From Brevibacillus reuszeri (GTDB lineage: Bacteria > Bacillota > Bacilli > Brevibacillales > Brevibacillaceae): 64,000 bases of DNA. A program made the position numbers and the translations under genes. The stretch covers positions 186,001-250,000 of the forward strand of contig NZ_LGIQ01000002.1 of NCBI RefSeq assembly GCF_001187725.1, in the 5' to 3' direction. This document shows positions 50,778-59,531 of the stretch, in pieces (the stretch's first letter is position 1; each line of letters begins with the position of its first letter). Below the pieces are notes generated by a model that saw only the letters and a program-made list of their open reading frames with translations, ran no database searches and had not been told where the DNA came from.

Positions 50778-51407
50778 CTAAACAGTGATTTGTTCAAGCA
50801 AAGACGACATACCTGTGCGCCAGTGTGTCTCGAGGAGCTGGCTGGCTAGCTCGATGTCCTTTTGTTCCAAAGCAGCAATGATTTCTTGATGCTGTAAAAA
50901 TGATCTGTGGATGAGCTCTGCGTCCCACATAAAGGAATATTCGTAGCGCCGAATCATTTTTTTTACATCCGCAATCATTTCATGCAACCGTTGATTGAGA
51001 CAGCCGGCAATCAAGAGTTCATGCCAATGAAAATCGATCTCCAATGCAGACGCGGGTTTTCCTTTTGCCTGCAGAAGCTGTGCATTGCAATCATCCAGCT
51101 CGCTTAGAGCGGGGATATCTGCTGCCATTCGCAGAGCCAGACATTCCAGGGTCCAGAGGATCGGGTACATCTCCCGCACCTCGCGAGCAGTAAATGGTCG
51201 AACGGTAAACCCTCTGGACAAGTCGGAACGTAAAAGACCTTCTTTTGTCAAATCAAGCAGCGCTTCTCGTAGAGGTGTCCGGCTTACACCCAATTCGGTT
51301 GACAGTGCTGACTCGACGATTCGGGTGCCTGCTGGAAAATCACCCTTCAGTACACGCTCCAACACGATTTTTCTCAATTGCTCACGCAGAGGTTGTTTTG
51401 GACTCAT
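50778..51407 (-). CDS. GntR/FadR-family transcriptional regulator
   Basis: A 209-residue regulator. The N-terminal winged HTH (PAGTRIVESALSTELGVSRTPLREALLDLTKEGLLRSDLSRGFTV) is of the FadR type, and the C-terminal FCD-like effector domain has helical segments (FHWHELLIAGCLNQRLHEMIADV). The ATG at 51407 overlaps the stop of the deformylase-like gene by 4 bp, so the three genes from 53111 downwards form one transcript. It is probably the pathway regulator. Confidence 0.9.
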   Translation of the reverse strand: MSPKQPLREQLRKIVLERVLKGDFPAGTRIVESALSTELGVSRTPLREALLDLTKEGLLRSDLSRGFTVRPFTAREVREMYPILWTLECLALRMAADIPALSELDDCNAQLLQAKGKPASALEIDFHWHELLIAGCLNQRLHEMIADVKKMIRRYEYSFMWDAELIHRSFLQHQEIIAALEQKDIELASQLLETHWRTGMSSLLEQITV

Positions 51408-51928
51408 TGGCGATACGGGCTTTCTGCACGATAACGTTTTTCAAACTCTTCGCGGGTGCAAAGTGTACGGATATCTGTCATGTGATCCAATGCCAGAATG
51501 CCGTCCAGATGATCGATTTCGTGCTGGAGAAGTTCGGATAAGAGTCCTTCTGCTTTTATTTCATGCCATGTGCCAGTAGTGTCTTGATAGCGTACTTTTA
51601 CCCAGCTATTGCGGGTGACTTGCGCGAATATACAAAGAAAGCTCAGACAAGCGTCCCAAACAATCATTGTCTCGGGTGAGCGCTCCGTAATCGTTGGATT
51701 GATGAGCGGCCAGGGGTGATTGATGTTTAGTAGTACAATCCGTTTCATTACTCCGATTTGTGGAGCCGCAATTCCACGACCATAAGTGGTTGTTTCCCGC
51801 CAATGTGTTAATGTGTCTTGCATGTCTGCCAAAACAGCCGCAATTTCGCTAGAGCAAGGATCTTTGACGGTAGAACAAGCCTCTCGTAATAGCGGATTGC
51901 CTAATTGCAAAACTTCACGAACCGCCAA
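51404..51928 (-). CDS. Peptide deformylase-like protein with altered motif 2
   Basis: A 174-residue protein with three deformylase signatures. Motif 1 is GRGIAAPQ (canonical GxGxAAPQ). Motif 2 is WDACLSF, where classical enzymes read EGCLS. Motif 3 is QHEIDHLDG (HExxH with both metal His and Glu). The metal ligands Cys, His and His are kept, while Glu-Gly is replaced by Asp-Ala. TTG 51928 has GGAGGAG upstream. It lies between a threonine-synthase-like gene and a GntR gene, so it may deformylate a pathway intermediate rather than nascent proteins. Confidence 0.8.
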   Translation of the reverse strand: MAVREVLQLGNPLLREACSTVKDPCSSEIAAVLADMQDTLTHWRETTTYGRGIAAPQIGVMKRIVLLNINHPWPLINPTITERSPETMIVWDACLSFLCIFAQVTRNSWVKVRYQDTTGTWHEIKAEGLLSELLQHEIDHLDGILALDHMTDIRTLCTREEFEKRYRAESPYRQ

Positions 51929-51944
51929 TGTTTTCACTCCTCCA

Positions 51945-53111
51945 TTAAAAATCAGAATCAAGTCTTCCTCCAGTGATCACCAGGACTGCGGTTTTGCCTG
52001 CTAAAGACTCTGCTTCCGCCTGTTTCATCAACCCGGCAAGTGTAGCTGAGCTGGTGAACTCGGCTATTATTCCAGCTTCTACTGCCAACAGCTTTTGCGC
52101 TGCCGCAATCTGACTGTCGGAAACGGCAAGCATCGTCCCCTCGCTTGCTCGAAGCTCCTTCAGCAATCGCAGGGCATTGCGCGGGCGACGGACTGCCATG
52201 GAAGCCGCGGCTGTCGTTCTCTGGTCTTGCGTGATGCTCTGTTCGTGATAACGATGCACCAAAGGCTGTATGACTTCCGACTGGATTCCAAGGAGTCTGG
52301 GCAGTCGATCGGTCAATCCCAGGAAGGAAAGCTCACGAAACCCTTTGCCGATGGCACCAAGTGTACAGCCATCGCCGACAGGGGATACGACTAAATCTGG
52401 TGCCTGCCAACCAAGCTGCTCGCCGATTTCAAGTGCGACCGTTTTCTTTCCTTCAACCAGAAAAGGATTGTAGGCGCAGTTGCGGCTGTACCAACCGTAC
52501 TTGGCTCCAGCCGTTTCTGCTTCGTCAAAGGCTTGATCATAGTTTCCTGTGGACACCTGGATATTTGCGCCAAATCGCCGAAGCCAGTTGAGTCTAGTTT
52601 GGGATGCCTCCTGTGGGACAAACACGTGGCAGTTCAATCCCTGATGCCCGCAATAGCTGGCAAGCGAGATTGCAGCGTTCCCAGCGGAAGCACAATAAAA
52701 ATCAGTGACACCGATCTCTTGTGCCATCGTCATCGCAATCACTGTAGCGCGATCTTTTAGACAACGAGTTGGATTTCGAGTTTCGTCCTTGATATAGAGA
52801 GACTTGAGGCCGAGACGGGAAGCCAGTCGCGGTGCATTCAGCAAAGGAGTACCGCCTGCATGAGGAACATCGGCAGGCTGCTTAACCGGCAATAGCGGAA
52901 TGTAACGAAAGATATCGGACCGAGAGCTGTTGTTGTCCTTTCCTCGCAAAAGAGCCTCTTGTGCCGCCAGATAATCATACTGTACATCGAGAATGCCAAT
53001 ATCTGTATCCATATCAGTCGAACCATGCTCGCAAGTGGGACAAATGTATGAGGTAGGAGTCATCGGGTGGGTAGTACCGCACTTCAGGCATGTGAGATTG
53101 ATCACGAACAT
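51945..53111 (-). CDS. Threonine-synthase-like PLP-dependent enzyme with N-terminal zinc ribbon
   Basis: A 388-residue fold-type II PLP enzyme. An N-terminal zinc ribbon (CLKCGTTHPMTPTSYICPTC) precedes the catalytic core. The core has KDETRNPTRCLKDRATVIA with the PLP-binding Lys, then SAGNAAISLASYCG, SPVGDGCTLGAIGKG and a terminal ITGGR. These fit the threonine synthase / diaminopropionate ammonia-lyase group. ATG 53111 follows GAGGTGATAT. Because a GntR regulator and a deformylase-like gene follow, it may belong to an amino acid catabolic operon rather than threonine synthesis. Confidence 0.82.
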   Translation of the reverse strand: MFVINLTCLKCGTTHPMTPTSYICPTCEHGSTDMDTDIGILDVQYDYLAAQEALLRGKDNNSSRSDIFRYIPLLPVKQPADVPHAGGTPLLNAPRLASRLGLKSLYIKDETRNPTRCLKDRATVIAMTMAQEIGVTDFYCASAGNAAISLASYCGHQGLNCHVFVPQEASQTRLNWLRRFGANIQVSTGNYDQAFDEAETAGAKYGWYSRNCAYNPFLVEGKKTVALEIGEQLGWQAPDLVVSPVGDGCTLGAIGKGFRELSFLGLTDRLPRLLGIQSEVIQPLVHRYHEQSITQDQRTTAAASMAVRRPRNALRLLKELRASEGTMLAVSDSQIAAAQKLLAVEAGIIAEFTSSATLAGLMKQAEAESLAGKTAVLVITGGRLDSDF

Positions 53112-53227
53112 ACATATCACCTCACTGTTGAAATTATCTTTATCGATAATTATCGTATACAATACTCATAATTCAGTCAATTGATTTTTGTTTTGGGAAC
53201 GTGCGATTTCATCTAATATCCGTCATC

Positions 53228-53264
53228 AAAAAGATCAGGAGGCTATACATGCTCCCCTGATCTC
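53228..53264 (-). terminator. Terminator after the MFS gene
   Basis: On the minus strand AGATCAGG pairs with CCTGATCT, followed by TTTTTGATG. Confidence 0.65.
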
Positions 53265-53275
53265 GTTTGGACCTG

Positions 53276-54577
53276 CTACGCGTTGCTCTCCTTTGCCATT
53301 TTTCCTTCCAGCTCTTTTATCTTCCGAACACGCCCGATGACAATCGCCAAAATCGCCACCATCACTCCAGAAACAACAAATAAAAATCCGATTCCCCTAC
53401 CAGGTCCCGTCCCCATTACTTGCCCAACCGTCTGCCCCAACAGCCGATCCGGCGCAAGCAGAGGCGAAAAAAGATGATCAGCCAAAAAACCTGCTGAACC
53501 ATATGCCAGAACCATTCCGATCTGGGATATAGCTGAAACGAGGGACCATACCCTGCCTTGCCGTTCGTTATCGATATTCGTCCGGATCAGAACCTCCAGA
53601 CTTGTGTTCACAAACGGAAGGGTAAGGAAAAAGAGGAACCCAAAGACGACAATCAGGGTGACAGTCGTGTATACTCCCATCAAGGCATAAAAGAGACCAG
53701 CGATTGTCAGAGACAGGGAGAGGATGAAAACCTTGTTCTTTCCTGTCCCGAAAATTCCGATAAAAATACTGCTTATGAGCATACCGGATGCAGCGATAGA
53801 AAGGGCGATGCCGAGAACCTTGGAATCGGTCAATGTCAGCATCATCGGGCCAAACAAGGATTGCATCAGTCCGATATAAAAGCAAACGACGGACATTAAC
53901 AGAACAAGCCAGAGGACGCCACGCTGGGAAAGAAGGTAGCGAAAGGCTTCGGCCATTTCACGAAAAAAGCTTTGCTGTTCAACCTGTTTGGGGGTGTGAA
54001 CCTGCTTCATGATGACAAAAACAGCGGCGGCAGCAAGCAGGAAGGACAGGATGTCGATGACTAAAACCGTTTTGATGTCAAAGAAGCTGAGCAGAAAACC
54101 GGCAATCATCGGGGAGATCAGGTATTGGGCAGAGCCGGCCAACTGAATGAGCCCACTTGCCTGGGCATACTTCTCTTCGGAAACAAGATCGGAGACGGCT
54201 GCCTTGTACGCGGGGGTGAGAATCGACGCAGATATCGCACTCATCACTACACCTGTGTAGATATGCCACAATTCTATAGTACCCGACAGTAGGAAAAACA
54301 GAATAAACAACAAGCCAGCAATCGAGCCGGAATCTCCGATGATCATCATCTTTTTGCGATCAAATCGGTCTGCAAGCACGCCGCTAAACGGCAGCAGCAA
54401 AAAGGAAGGTAAAAAGGAGCAAAGGATGACCAGGGAAAAGCTCGTGGTCGATTGTGTCTTTTGAAAGACATACACTCCCAAGGCGAAGGCTGTCAGTCCA
54501 CTGCCGATTGCCGAAAGCATTTGCCCCGACCAAATTATTAAAAAGCTGCGAAAGGTTTTATCCTGACTGCTCATCAT
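53276..54577 (-). CDS. MFS transporter
   Basis: About 433 residues with 12 predicted membrane helices. The TM1 region is FLIIWSGQMLSAIGSGLTAFALGVYVF, with motif A (GVLADRFDRKKMMIIGD) between TM2 and TM3. It resembles the MFS 'enterobactin exporter/YfmO' style of Bacillota efflux proteins. ATG 54577 follows GGGAGAGAG; 54574 is possible. The gene starts 42 bp downstream of the TetR gene on the same strand, so the pair is probably one operon. Confidence 0.88.
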   Translation of the reverse strand: MMSSQDKTFRSFLIIWSGQMLSAIGSGLTAFALGVYVFQKTQSTTSFSLVILCSFLPSFLLLPFSGVLADRFDRKKMMIIGDSGSIAGLLFILFFLLSGTIELWHIYTGVVMSAISASILTPAYKAAVSDLVSEEKYAQASGLIQLAGSAQYLISPMIAGFLLSFFDIKTVLVIDILSFLLAAAAVFVIMKQVHTPKQVEQQSFFREMAEAFRYLLSQRGVLWLVLLMSVVCFYIGLMQSLFGPMMLTLTDSKVLGIALSIAASGMLISSIFIGIFGTGKNKVFILSLSLTIAGLFYALMGVYTTVTLIVVFGFLFFLTLPFVNTSLEVLIRTNIDNERQGRVWSLVSAISQIGMVLAYGSAGFLADHLFSPLLAPDRLLGQTVGQVMGTGPGRGIGFLFVVSGVMVAILAIVIGRVRKIKELEGKMAKESNA

Positions 54578-54619
54578 ACTCTCTCCCATCTGTCATGAGA
54601 ATAGCAATGGCTCGAAAAA

Positions 54620-55231
54620 TTACAGAAACGAAAATGATCCAGGCTTCGCTCCCAACGATCGTTCAATGATGACCTGCATCGCATGCATCCGTTTTTGCTG
54701 TTCATCCCGATCCCAGTCGAAGAGGCCAGATTCCAAAAGAAATTGGGACCCCGCCAGGAGAAATTGGACTGTCTCCAACGCATTTTCCACCTGAAACACG
54801 GATTCTTGATTCCCTTGCTCAATGACTTGTGCGAGCACAGGGGCAATTTTTAAAACGATGGCGATATTTACACGCTCATGCAGCTCCCTGTTTTCGGGGC
54901 GGTGCAGACTGTCCAGCCATTCACTTTCCTGTTCGGCGATACGGCTTTGTCCGCGCAGCATGTGCCGTACTTTGTCCATCACTCCAAGCGCAGGGTTATC
55001 GGCAATCCTTTGATATTCTTCGCAGAGCTGATCGACCATCGAGTGGACAAAAGCGTCCAGTATCTCTTCCTTTGATTTGAAGTAGTAATAAAAGGTTCCC
55101 TTGGCGACACCGACCTTTTGGATAATTGACTCTACTGAGGTATGGACGTATCCTTGATTGCGAAAAAGCTCTCCCGCAGCTGAGATTATTTCTGCACGCC
55201 GTGTATGCGGGTCTTTGACAATTCGTTTCAT
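54620..55231 (-). CDS. TetR-family transcriptional regulator
   Basis: A 203-residue repressor. The N-terminal HTH (HTRRAEIISAAGELFRNQGYVHTSVESIIQKVGVAKGTFYYYFKSKEEIL) is canonical, and the C-terminal ligand domain is helical. The ATG at 55231 lies just downstream of AGGAGGTCC; the longer open frame upstream is the antisense of the response regulator. A perfect palindromic operator lies 54 bp upstream. It probably represses itself and the MFS transporter. Confidence 0.92.
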   Translation of the reverse strand: MKRIVKDPHTRRAEIISAAGELFRNQGYVHTSVESIIQKVGVAKGTFYYYFKSKEEILDAFVHSMVDQLCEEYQRIADNPALGVMDKVRHMLRGQSRIAEQESEWLDSLHRPENRELHERVNIAIVLKIAPVLAQVIEQGNQESVFQVENALETVQFLLAGSQFLLESGLFDWDRDEQQKRMHAMQVIIERSLGAKPGSFSFL

Positions 55232-55284
55232 GAGGACCTCCTTCATTTGACTAACTGCCAGATTCGAGTTAAATATTACCATAT

Positions 55285-55299
55285 GACTGACCGTCAGTC
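55285..55299. promoter_or_regulatory. TetR-family operator
   Basis: GACTGACCGTCAGTC is a perfect 7-1-7 palindrome. It sits directly upstream of the TetR gene and next to a TATAAT sequence. It matches operators known for many TetR efflux regulators. Confidence 0.75.
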
Positions 55300-55493
55300 T
55301 ATAATTGATTACCAAATGCTTCAAAAGCTTGCGAAGCGCATACTTGTTGGAGCCTGAGAATTTTGTGGCTCTATTGATGGCAATCAGAGGATTTCCTTTC
55401 CCTTTTTCTGCTATAATTGGTTTGCTCAAAAGGGGGATGCTTTCATCCGCCAAGCGTGCGGCAAAAGGCTCAGGCGACAGGAGGCAAGCCACA

Positions 55494-56207
55494 GTGAAAA
55501 TAAAAGTGTTGATCGCTGACGACAATTCGTTTATTCGGGAAGGCATGAAAATCATCCTGACTACCTTCGCTGAATTTGAAGTAGTGGGGACCGTTGCGGA
55601 TGGCGCAGAAGCGATAGCTTTTTGCAAAATGAATGAAGTAGACATCGCGCTCCTGGACGTACGGATGCCGAATATGAACGGCGTGGAGACGGCACGTATT
55701 CTGACCGAGCAGACGACAGTCAAGCCGATGATCCTGACGACGTTCGATGATGATGAGTTCATCCTGGAAGCCGTCAAGGCTGGAGCACGTGGATATTTGC
55801 TGAAAAATAATGAGCCAGAGCGTATTCGTGACGCCCTCAAGAGTGTATACAACAACCATCATGTCTTGCAGGATGTCGTTCTGGATAAAATCAAATTAAA
55901 TCTCGCTATGGGGCGTGCAGAAGCGCAAACTCCATCAAGTGCTTCAGATAATCCAACAGCTGAGCCAGCATCCCCAGCTCCGTCTGGCTGCAAAATCAAC
56001 CGCAGCTTGTTCACAGAGCGCGAGCTTGATGTCATGGAGCACATCGCGAAAGGATTATCCAACAAGGAGATCGCCAAGAAGCTGTTTATTTCCGAAGGCA
56101 CTGTTGCCAACTACATCACGGCGATTTTTAACAAGACCGGACTGGAGCATCGTACCCAGATTGCCATCTACTATTTAACAGGTGAAGCGAGAATGGCGGA
56201 CAAATGA
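55494..56207 (+). CDS. NarL/LuxR-family response regulator
   Basis: A 237-residue regulator. Receiver residues are IADDNSF, phospho-acceptor in IALLDVRMPNMNG near residue 54 and the Lys in GYLLKNNEP. The C-terminal LuxR HTH is LFTERELDVMEHIAKGLSNKEIAKKLFISEGTVANYITAIFNKTG. GTG 55494 follows ACAGGAGGC; the longer frame upstream encodes nothing typical. A Ser/Pro-rich linker (TPSSASDNPTAEPASPAPS) joins the domains. It overlaps the kinase by 4 bp. Confidence 0.93.
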   Translation: MKIKVLIADDNSFIREGMKIILTTFAEFEVVGTVADGAEAIAFCKMNEVDIALLDVRMPNMNGVETARILTEQTTVKPMILTTFDDDEFILEAVKAGARGYLLKNNEPERIRDALKSVYNNHHVLQDVVLDKIKLNLAMGRAEAQTPSSASDNPTAEPASPAPSGCKINRSLFTERELDVMEHIAKGLSNKEIAKKLFISEGTVANYITAIFNKTGLEHRTQIAIYYLTGEARMADK

Positions 56208-57334
56208 AATCAGTTGCAATGGAATATTGGACGATTGGAAATAAAGCGACAGTACTTGGCTATATCATCACGGCATCATTTCTGGCCAATCTGGCATCTG
56301 AGCTGAGCCCTTGGCTGATCCTGTGCTATTTGCTTTATCTGGCTGTGAACATCACGATTTCCATCATGAAAAAGCCCAAACCTAAGCTGTTCTTTGCCGG
56401 GGTATCGGCCCTGCTGGTCATCGCATGCGCGGTCAGTCTGGAGCCATTGTTTCTCTTATTGCTCCCCATCAGCATCTACGAGCTCATTTTTCTTTCTGGA
56501 AAAAGCTCACTGCTCGCATTACTCGTGATGCTGCTCCCGCTTCTTCTCGCTCCGCTCGAATTGATTCCGCAATATTTGCTGAGCGCCTTTCTTAGTTTTT
56601 TGCTGTATTCATGCAGCAGTGTGCTGAGTGAAAGGCTGGGGAGGCTGGAGGAGGAGCGGGAGAGGATGCGAGCCGATTTGCAAAAGCTGGCTCGAACCTT
56701 GAGCGAAAACACCGAATACATCCGGCAGTCTGAATATACGATCAAGCTGGAAGAGCGGAGCCGACTCTCCCAGCAAATCCATGATGATGTCGGACATGCC
56801 GTTGCTGGTGCGCTGATTCAGATGGAAGCGGCGCGGATGCTGCTTTCGATGGATCGGGAAAAGGCAGCCGAGCTATTGGGTAACGCCATCGCCATTTCCA
56901 AGGAAGGGATGGAGCGGATCAGGATAACGCTGAAGGAAGTAAAGCCAAAGCCCGAGGAGATGGGAATCAACCGGCTTCGGCTTTTTGTGGATGAACTGTC
57001 GGCAAAAGGAACAGTTACTGCCACGCTGACTTTTGGAGGCGATATTGACGTCATAACGCCGTTTCAGTGGCAAATCATCCAGCAAAATGCGACCGAGGCT
57101 GCAACGAACGCCCTCAAGTATAGCAAGGCGACGGCCATTAATCTCGAAGTCCGGGTACTGAACAAATTCATACAAGCCATCGTTTCGGATAATGGTGTAG
57201 GTGCGGAGAAAGTGGTAAAAGGGCTTGGTATTCTGGGAATGGAGGAGCGCGCGGCTTCGGCTAACGGTACCGTCATCGTCGACGGGACAAGGGGCTTTCG
57301 TGTGACGACACTCATTCCCTACATGAACGAGTGA
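56204..57334 (+). CDS. NarL-type sensor histidine kinase
   Basis: A 376-residue kinase with about six N-terminal membrane helices (roughly 15-150) and no large extracellular domain. A HisKA_3 H-box (LSQQIHDDVGHAVAGALIQMEAA) follows near 195, with a HATPase_c domain (ATNALKYSKAT, DNGVGAEKVVKGLGILGMEERA). This is the architecture of DesK/LiaS-like kinases that sense envelope or membrane conditions. It is followed by an ABC-2 exporter that the pair probably controls. Confidence 0.92.
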   Translation: MKSVAMEYWTIGNKATVLGYIITASFLANLASELSPWLILCYLLYLAVNITISIMKKPKPKLFFAGVSALLVIACAVSLEPLFLLLLPISIYELIFLSGKSSLLALLVMLLPLLLAPLELIPQYLLSAFLSFLLYSCSSVLSERLGRLEEERERMRADLQKLARTLSENTEYIRQSEYTIKLEERSRLSQQIHDDVGHAVAGALIQMEAARMLLSMDREKAAELLGNAIAISKEGMERIRITLKEVKPKPEEMGINRLRLFVDELSAKGTVTATLTFGGDIDVITPFQWQIIQQNATEAATNALKYSKATAINLEVRVLNKFIQAIVSDNGVGAEKVVKGLGILGMEERAASANGTVIVDGTRGFRVTTLIPYMNE

Positions 57335-57372
57335 AACCATTCACGAAGAACAAAGTGAAGATTCTCATGCAC

Positions 57373-57406
57373 AGAGGATGAACTTATGCACTGACATAAG
57401 GGCATC
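57373..57406 (+). terminator. Terminator after the kinase gene
   Basis: AGAGGATG (57373-57380) pairs with CATCCTCT (57393-57400), enclosing an inner CTTATG/CATAAG stem, followed by TTTATT. Confidence 0.7.
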
Positions 57407-57452
57407 CTCTTTTATTAGAATACAGACATAACGAGTGAGGGAGTGACTCCAG

Positions 57453-58391
57453 ATGAGCTATGTACTGGAAATCAACAGCTTGACCAAGAAATTCGGTGAT
57501 TTCATTGCCGTTGATCATATGTCGCTGAACGTGCGAGAAGGTGAAATATTCGGGTTCCTCGGTGCGAATGGAGCGGGCAAGAGCACCACGATCAATATGA
57601 TTGCCTCTCTCTTGCGCAGTACAAAGGGAGAAATCCGCCTGCTGGGAAAAAACATAGCCAAGGACGCCAAATTCGCCAAAATGAATACGGGCATCGTCCC
57701 GCAGGAGCTCGCCATTTACGAGGACATGACGGCGTATGAAAATGTGAGTTTTTTTGCCGGATTGTACGGCTTAAGAGGAGATTTGCTTCGGGAACGTACG
57801 GAGGAAGCGCTGGCATTCGTAGGTCTTGCTGACAAGCACAAGAGCTTTCCCAAAAATTTTTCGGGTGGAATGAAGCGCCGCTTGAATATCGCTTGTGCAA
57901 TCGCACATCGCCCGAAGCTGATCATCATGGATGAGCCGACTGTCGGGATTGACCCGCACTCTCGAAATTATATTTTGAACTCCGTTCGCAAGCTGAACGA
58001 GATGGGCTGCACGATCATCTACACAAGCCACTATATGGAGGAAGTCGAAGAAATCTGCAGTCGCATCGGCATCATCGACCATGGAAAAATCATCGCGGAG
58101 GGCACCAAGGAGCAGCTCAAATCAATCATTACCGACTCGAAAGAAATCTGGATCGGGATCAAAGTCGACGAGATGTATTCGTTGGACTCGCTCAAATCGA
58201 TTCCAGGCGTGACGGCTGTGCTGCAGGAGGAAAATACACTTAAAATCGTGTCCAAAGCAGAGATCAACAACTTGAATCGGATCATTCAGCAACTGATCAA
58301 GGATCAGGTAGAGATTCGTTCAGTCGAGGAGCAAGCGCCTAATCTGGAGTCGGTGTTTCTGACCTTAACCGGCCGAAACCTGCGAGACTGA
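57453..58391 (+). CDS. ABC-2-type exporter ATPase
   Basis: A 312-residue ATPase with Walker A GANGAGKST near residue 39, the Q-loop PQELAIYEDMT, signature FSGGMKRRLNIACAIAH near 140 and Walker B LIIMDEPTVGIDPHSR near 162. The C-terminal 80 residues are the regulatory extension of multidrug/lantibiotic-type exporters. ATG 57453 has GAGGGAGTGAC upstream. It forms an operon with the two permeases that follow. Confidence 0.93.
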   Translation: MSYVLEINSLTKKFGDFIAVDHMSLNVREGEIFGFLGANGAGKSTTINMIASLLRSTKGEIRLLGKNIAKDAKFAKMNTGIVPQELAIYEDMTAYENVSFFAGLYGLRGDLLRERTEEALAFVGLADKHKSFPKNFSGGMKRRLNIACAIAHRPKLIIMDEPTVGIDPHSRNYILNSVRKLNEMGCTIIYTSHYMEEVEEICSRIGIIDHGKIIAEGTKEQLKSIITDSKEIWIGIKVDEMYSLDSLKSIPGVTAVLQEENTLKIVSKAEINNLNRIIQQLIKDQVEIRSVEEQAPNLESVFLTLTGRNLRD

Positions 58392-58404
58392 GGAGGACGT
58401 TGCC

Positions 58405-59529
58405 ATGAACATCTGGAACATCGCGGTAAAAGAAATAAAATCAAATCTTCGTAATAGGCGAACCTTCATTTTTATGCTTGCTATGCCGATCGTGCTCATC
58501 CTCATTTTGGGAGCGGCGCTGTCCAATGCATTTGCCCCCGGTTATACGATGAGGGACTTGCATTTGTTGTACAAAAGCAATGCGATCGACCCGCAACTGA
58601 CCACGTATTGGCACGGATTTATAGAGGAGATCAGTAAAGAAGGAGTCAAAGCTGTTGAAGCGGAGCAAGGCATGAATGGTCAGGACGAGGTTCAAAACGA
58701 TCGATATACGGCGTACGCCGAAATTACGAGCAGTGGCATCAAGTTTTATGGAAGCAGTAAGGATACAATCGAGAGCAATATCCTGCAAGGCATGTTAACC
58801 GTGTTCGCGGATCGTTATGCACTCGCATCAGCGGCCTACCAGGTGGAGCCAGCTATTGCCCAAGAAATTGTCAAAAGCGCCGGGCAAAGCTCCGATTTTA
58901 TCCGCGAGTCTTCCCTTGATCCAACGAAAAGACCGGGCTCGATCGATTATTACGCCATTGCGATGACAACGATGATCGCACTCTATTCGATCATTTCCGC
59001 CAGCTATTTATTCAGAGGGGAACGTACCCGCAATACCGCTATTCGCCTGATGGCAGCACCTGTGAGCAAAGGCGCGATTTTCGCAGGGAAAGTGATTGGC
59101 TGTACGGTTATCAATCTGATTTGTGTCCTGCTGGTCGTTCTGTTTAGCAAATACGCGCTCCACGCTGATTGGGGTGACCACTATGGCATGGTCGTGCTTG
59201 TTTTGCTGACAGAAGTGCTGGTTGCAGTCAGCTTGGGTCTTGGCGTCAGCTTCCTGGCTAAAGCAGAAGGCTCTCGGTTAATTGTCATGATCTTCACGCA
59301 AGTAGCTTCGTTTGTCGGCGGTGCTTACTTTCCGGTTGATGATGCGACAGGCGTATTGGGTTTCTTGACATATCTGTCGCCGATCCGCTGGGCGAACACA
59401 GCCTTGATGCAACTTATTTATGCCGATAATAGCTCAGCAGCTTGGTCAACCATTGGGCTGAATGTAGGGATTGCAGCGCTAGTGCTGATCGCAGCTGTCA
59501 TCTCTATCCGTAAACGGGAGGCGTTTTAA
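58405..59529 (+). CDS. ABC-2-type permease
   Basis: A 374-residue permease. TM1 (FIFMLAMPIVLILILGAALSNAF) is followed by an extracellular domain of about 150 residues. Five more TM segments come between about 190 and 370, including AMTTMIALYSIISASYLF and VIGCTVINLICVLLVVLF. This is the YhgE/NatB-like plan of ABC-2 exporters. ATG 58405 follows GGAGGACG. It is 2 bp before the next permease. Confidence 0.92.
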   Translation: MNIWNIAVKEIKSNLRNRRTFIFMLAMPIVLILILGAALSNAFAPGYTMRDLHLLYKSNAIDPQLTTYWHGFIEEISKEGVKAVEAEQGMNGQDEVQNDRYTAYAEITSSGIKFYGSSKDTIESNILQGMLTVFADRYALASAAYQVEPAIAQEIVKSAGQSSDFIRESSLDPTKRPGSIDYYAIAMTTMIALYSIISASYLFRGERTRNTAIRLMAAPVSKGAIFAGKVIGCTVINLICVLLVVLFSKYALHADWGDHYGMVVLVLLTEVLVAVSLGLGVSFLAKAEGSRLIVMIFTQVASFVGGAYFPVDDATGVLGFLTYLSPIRWANTALMQLIYADNSSAAWSTIGLNVGIAALVLIAAVISIRKREAF

Positions 59530-59531
59530 TT

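Noticed and set aside
55305..55493. N-terminal extension of the NarL-type regulator
   Set aside because: The extension has no domain and no ribosome site. GTG 55494 has a good AGGAGGC and gives the normal receiver start.
54620..55855. A 411-codon minus-strand frame that could be read as a longer TetR protein
   Set aside because: The first 208 codons are the antisense of the NarL-type response regulator and contain no ribosome site. The TetR domain starts cleanly at 55231 behind AGGAGG.
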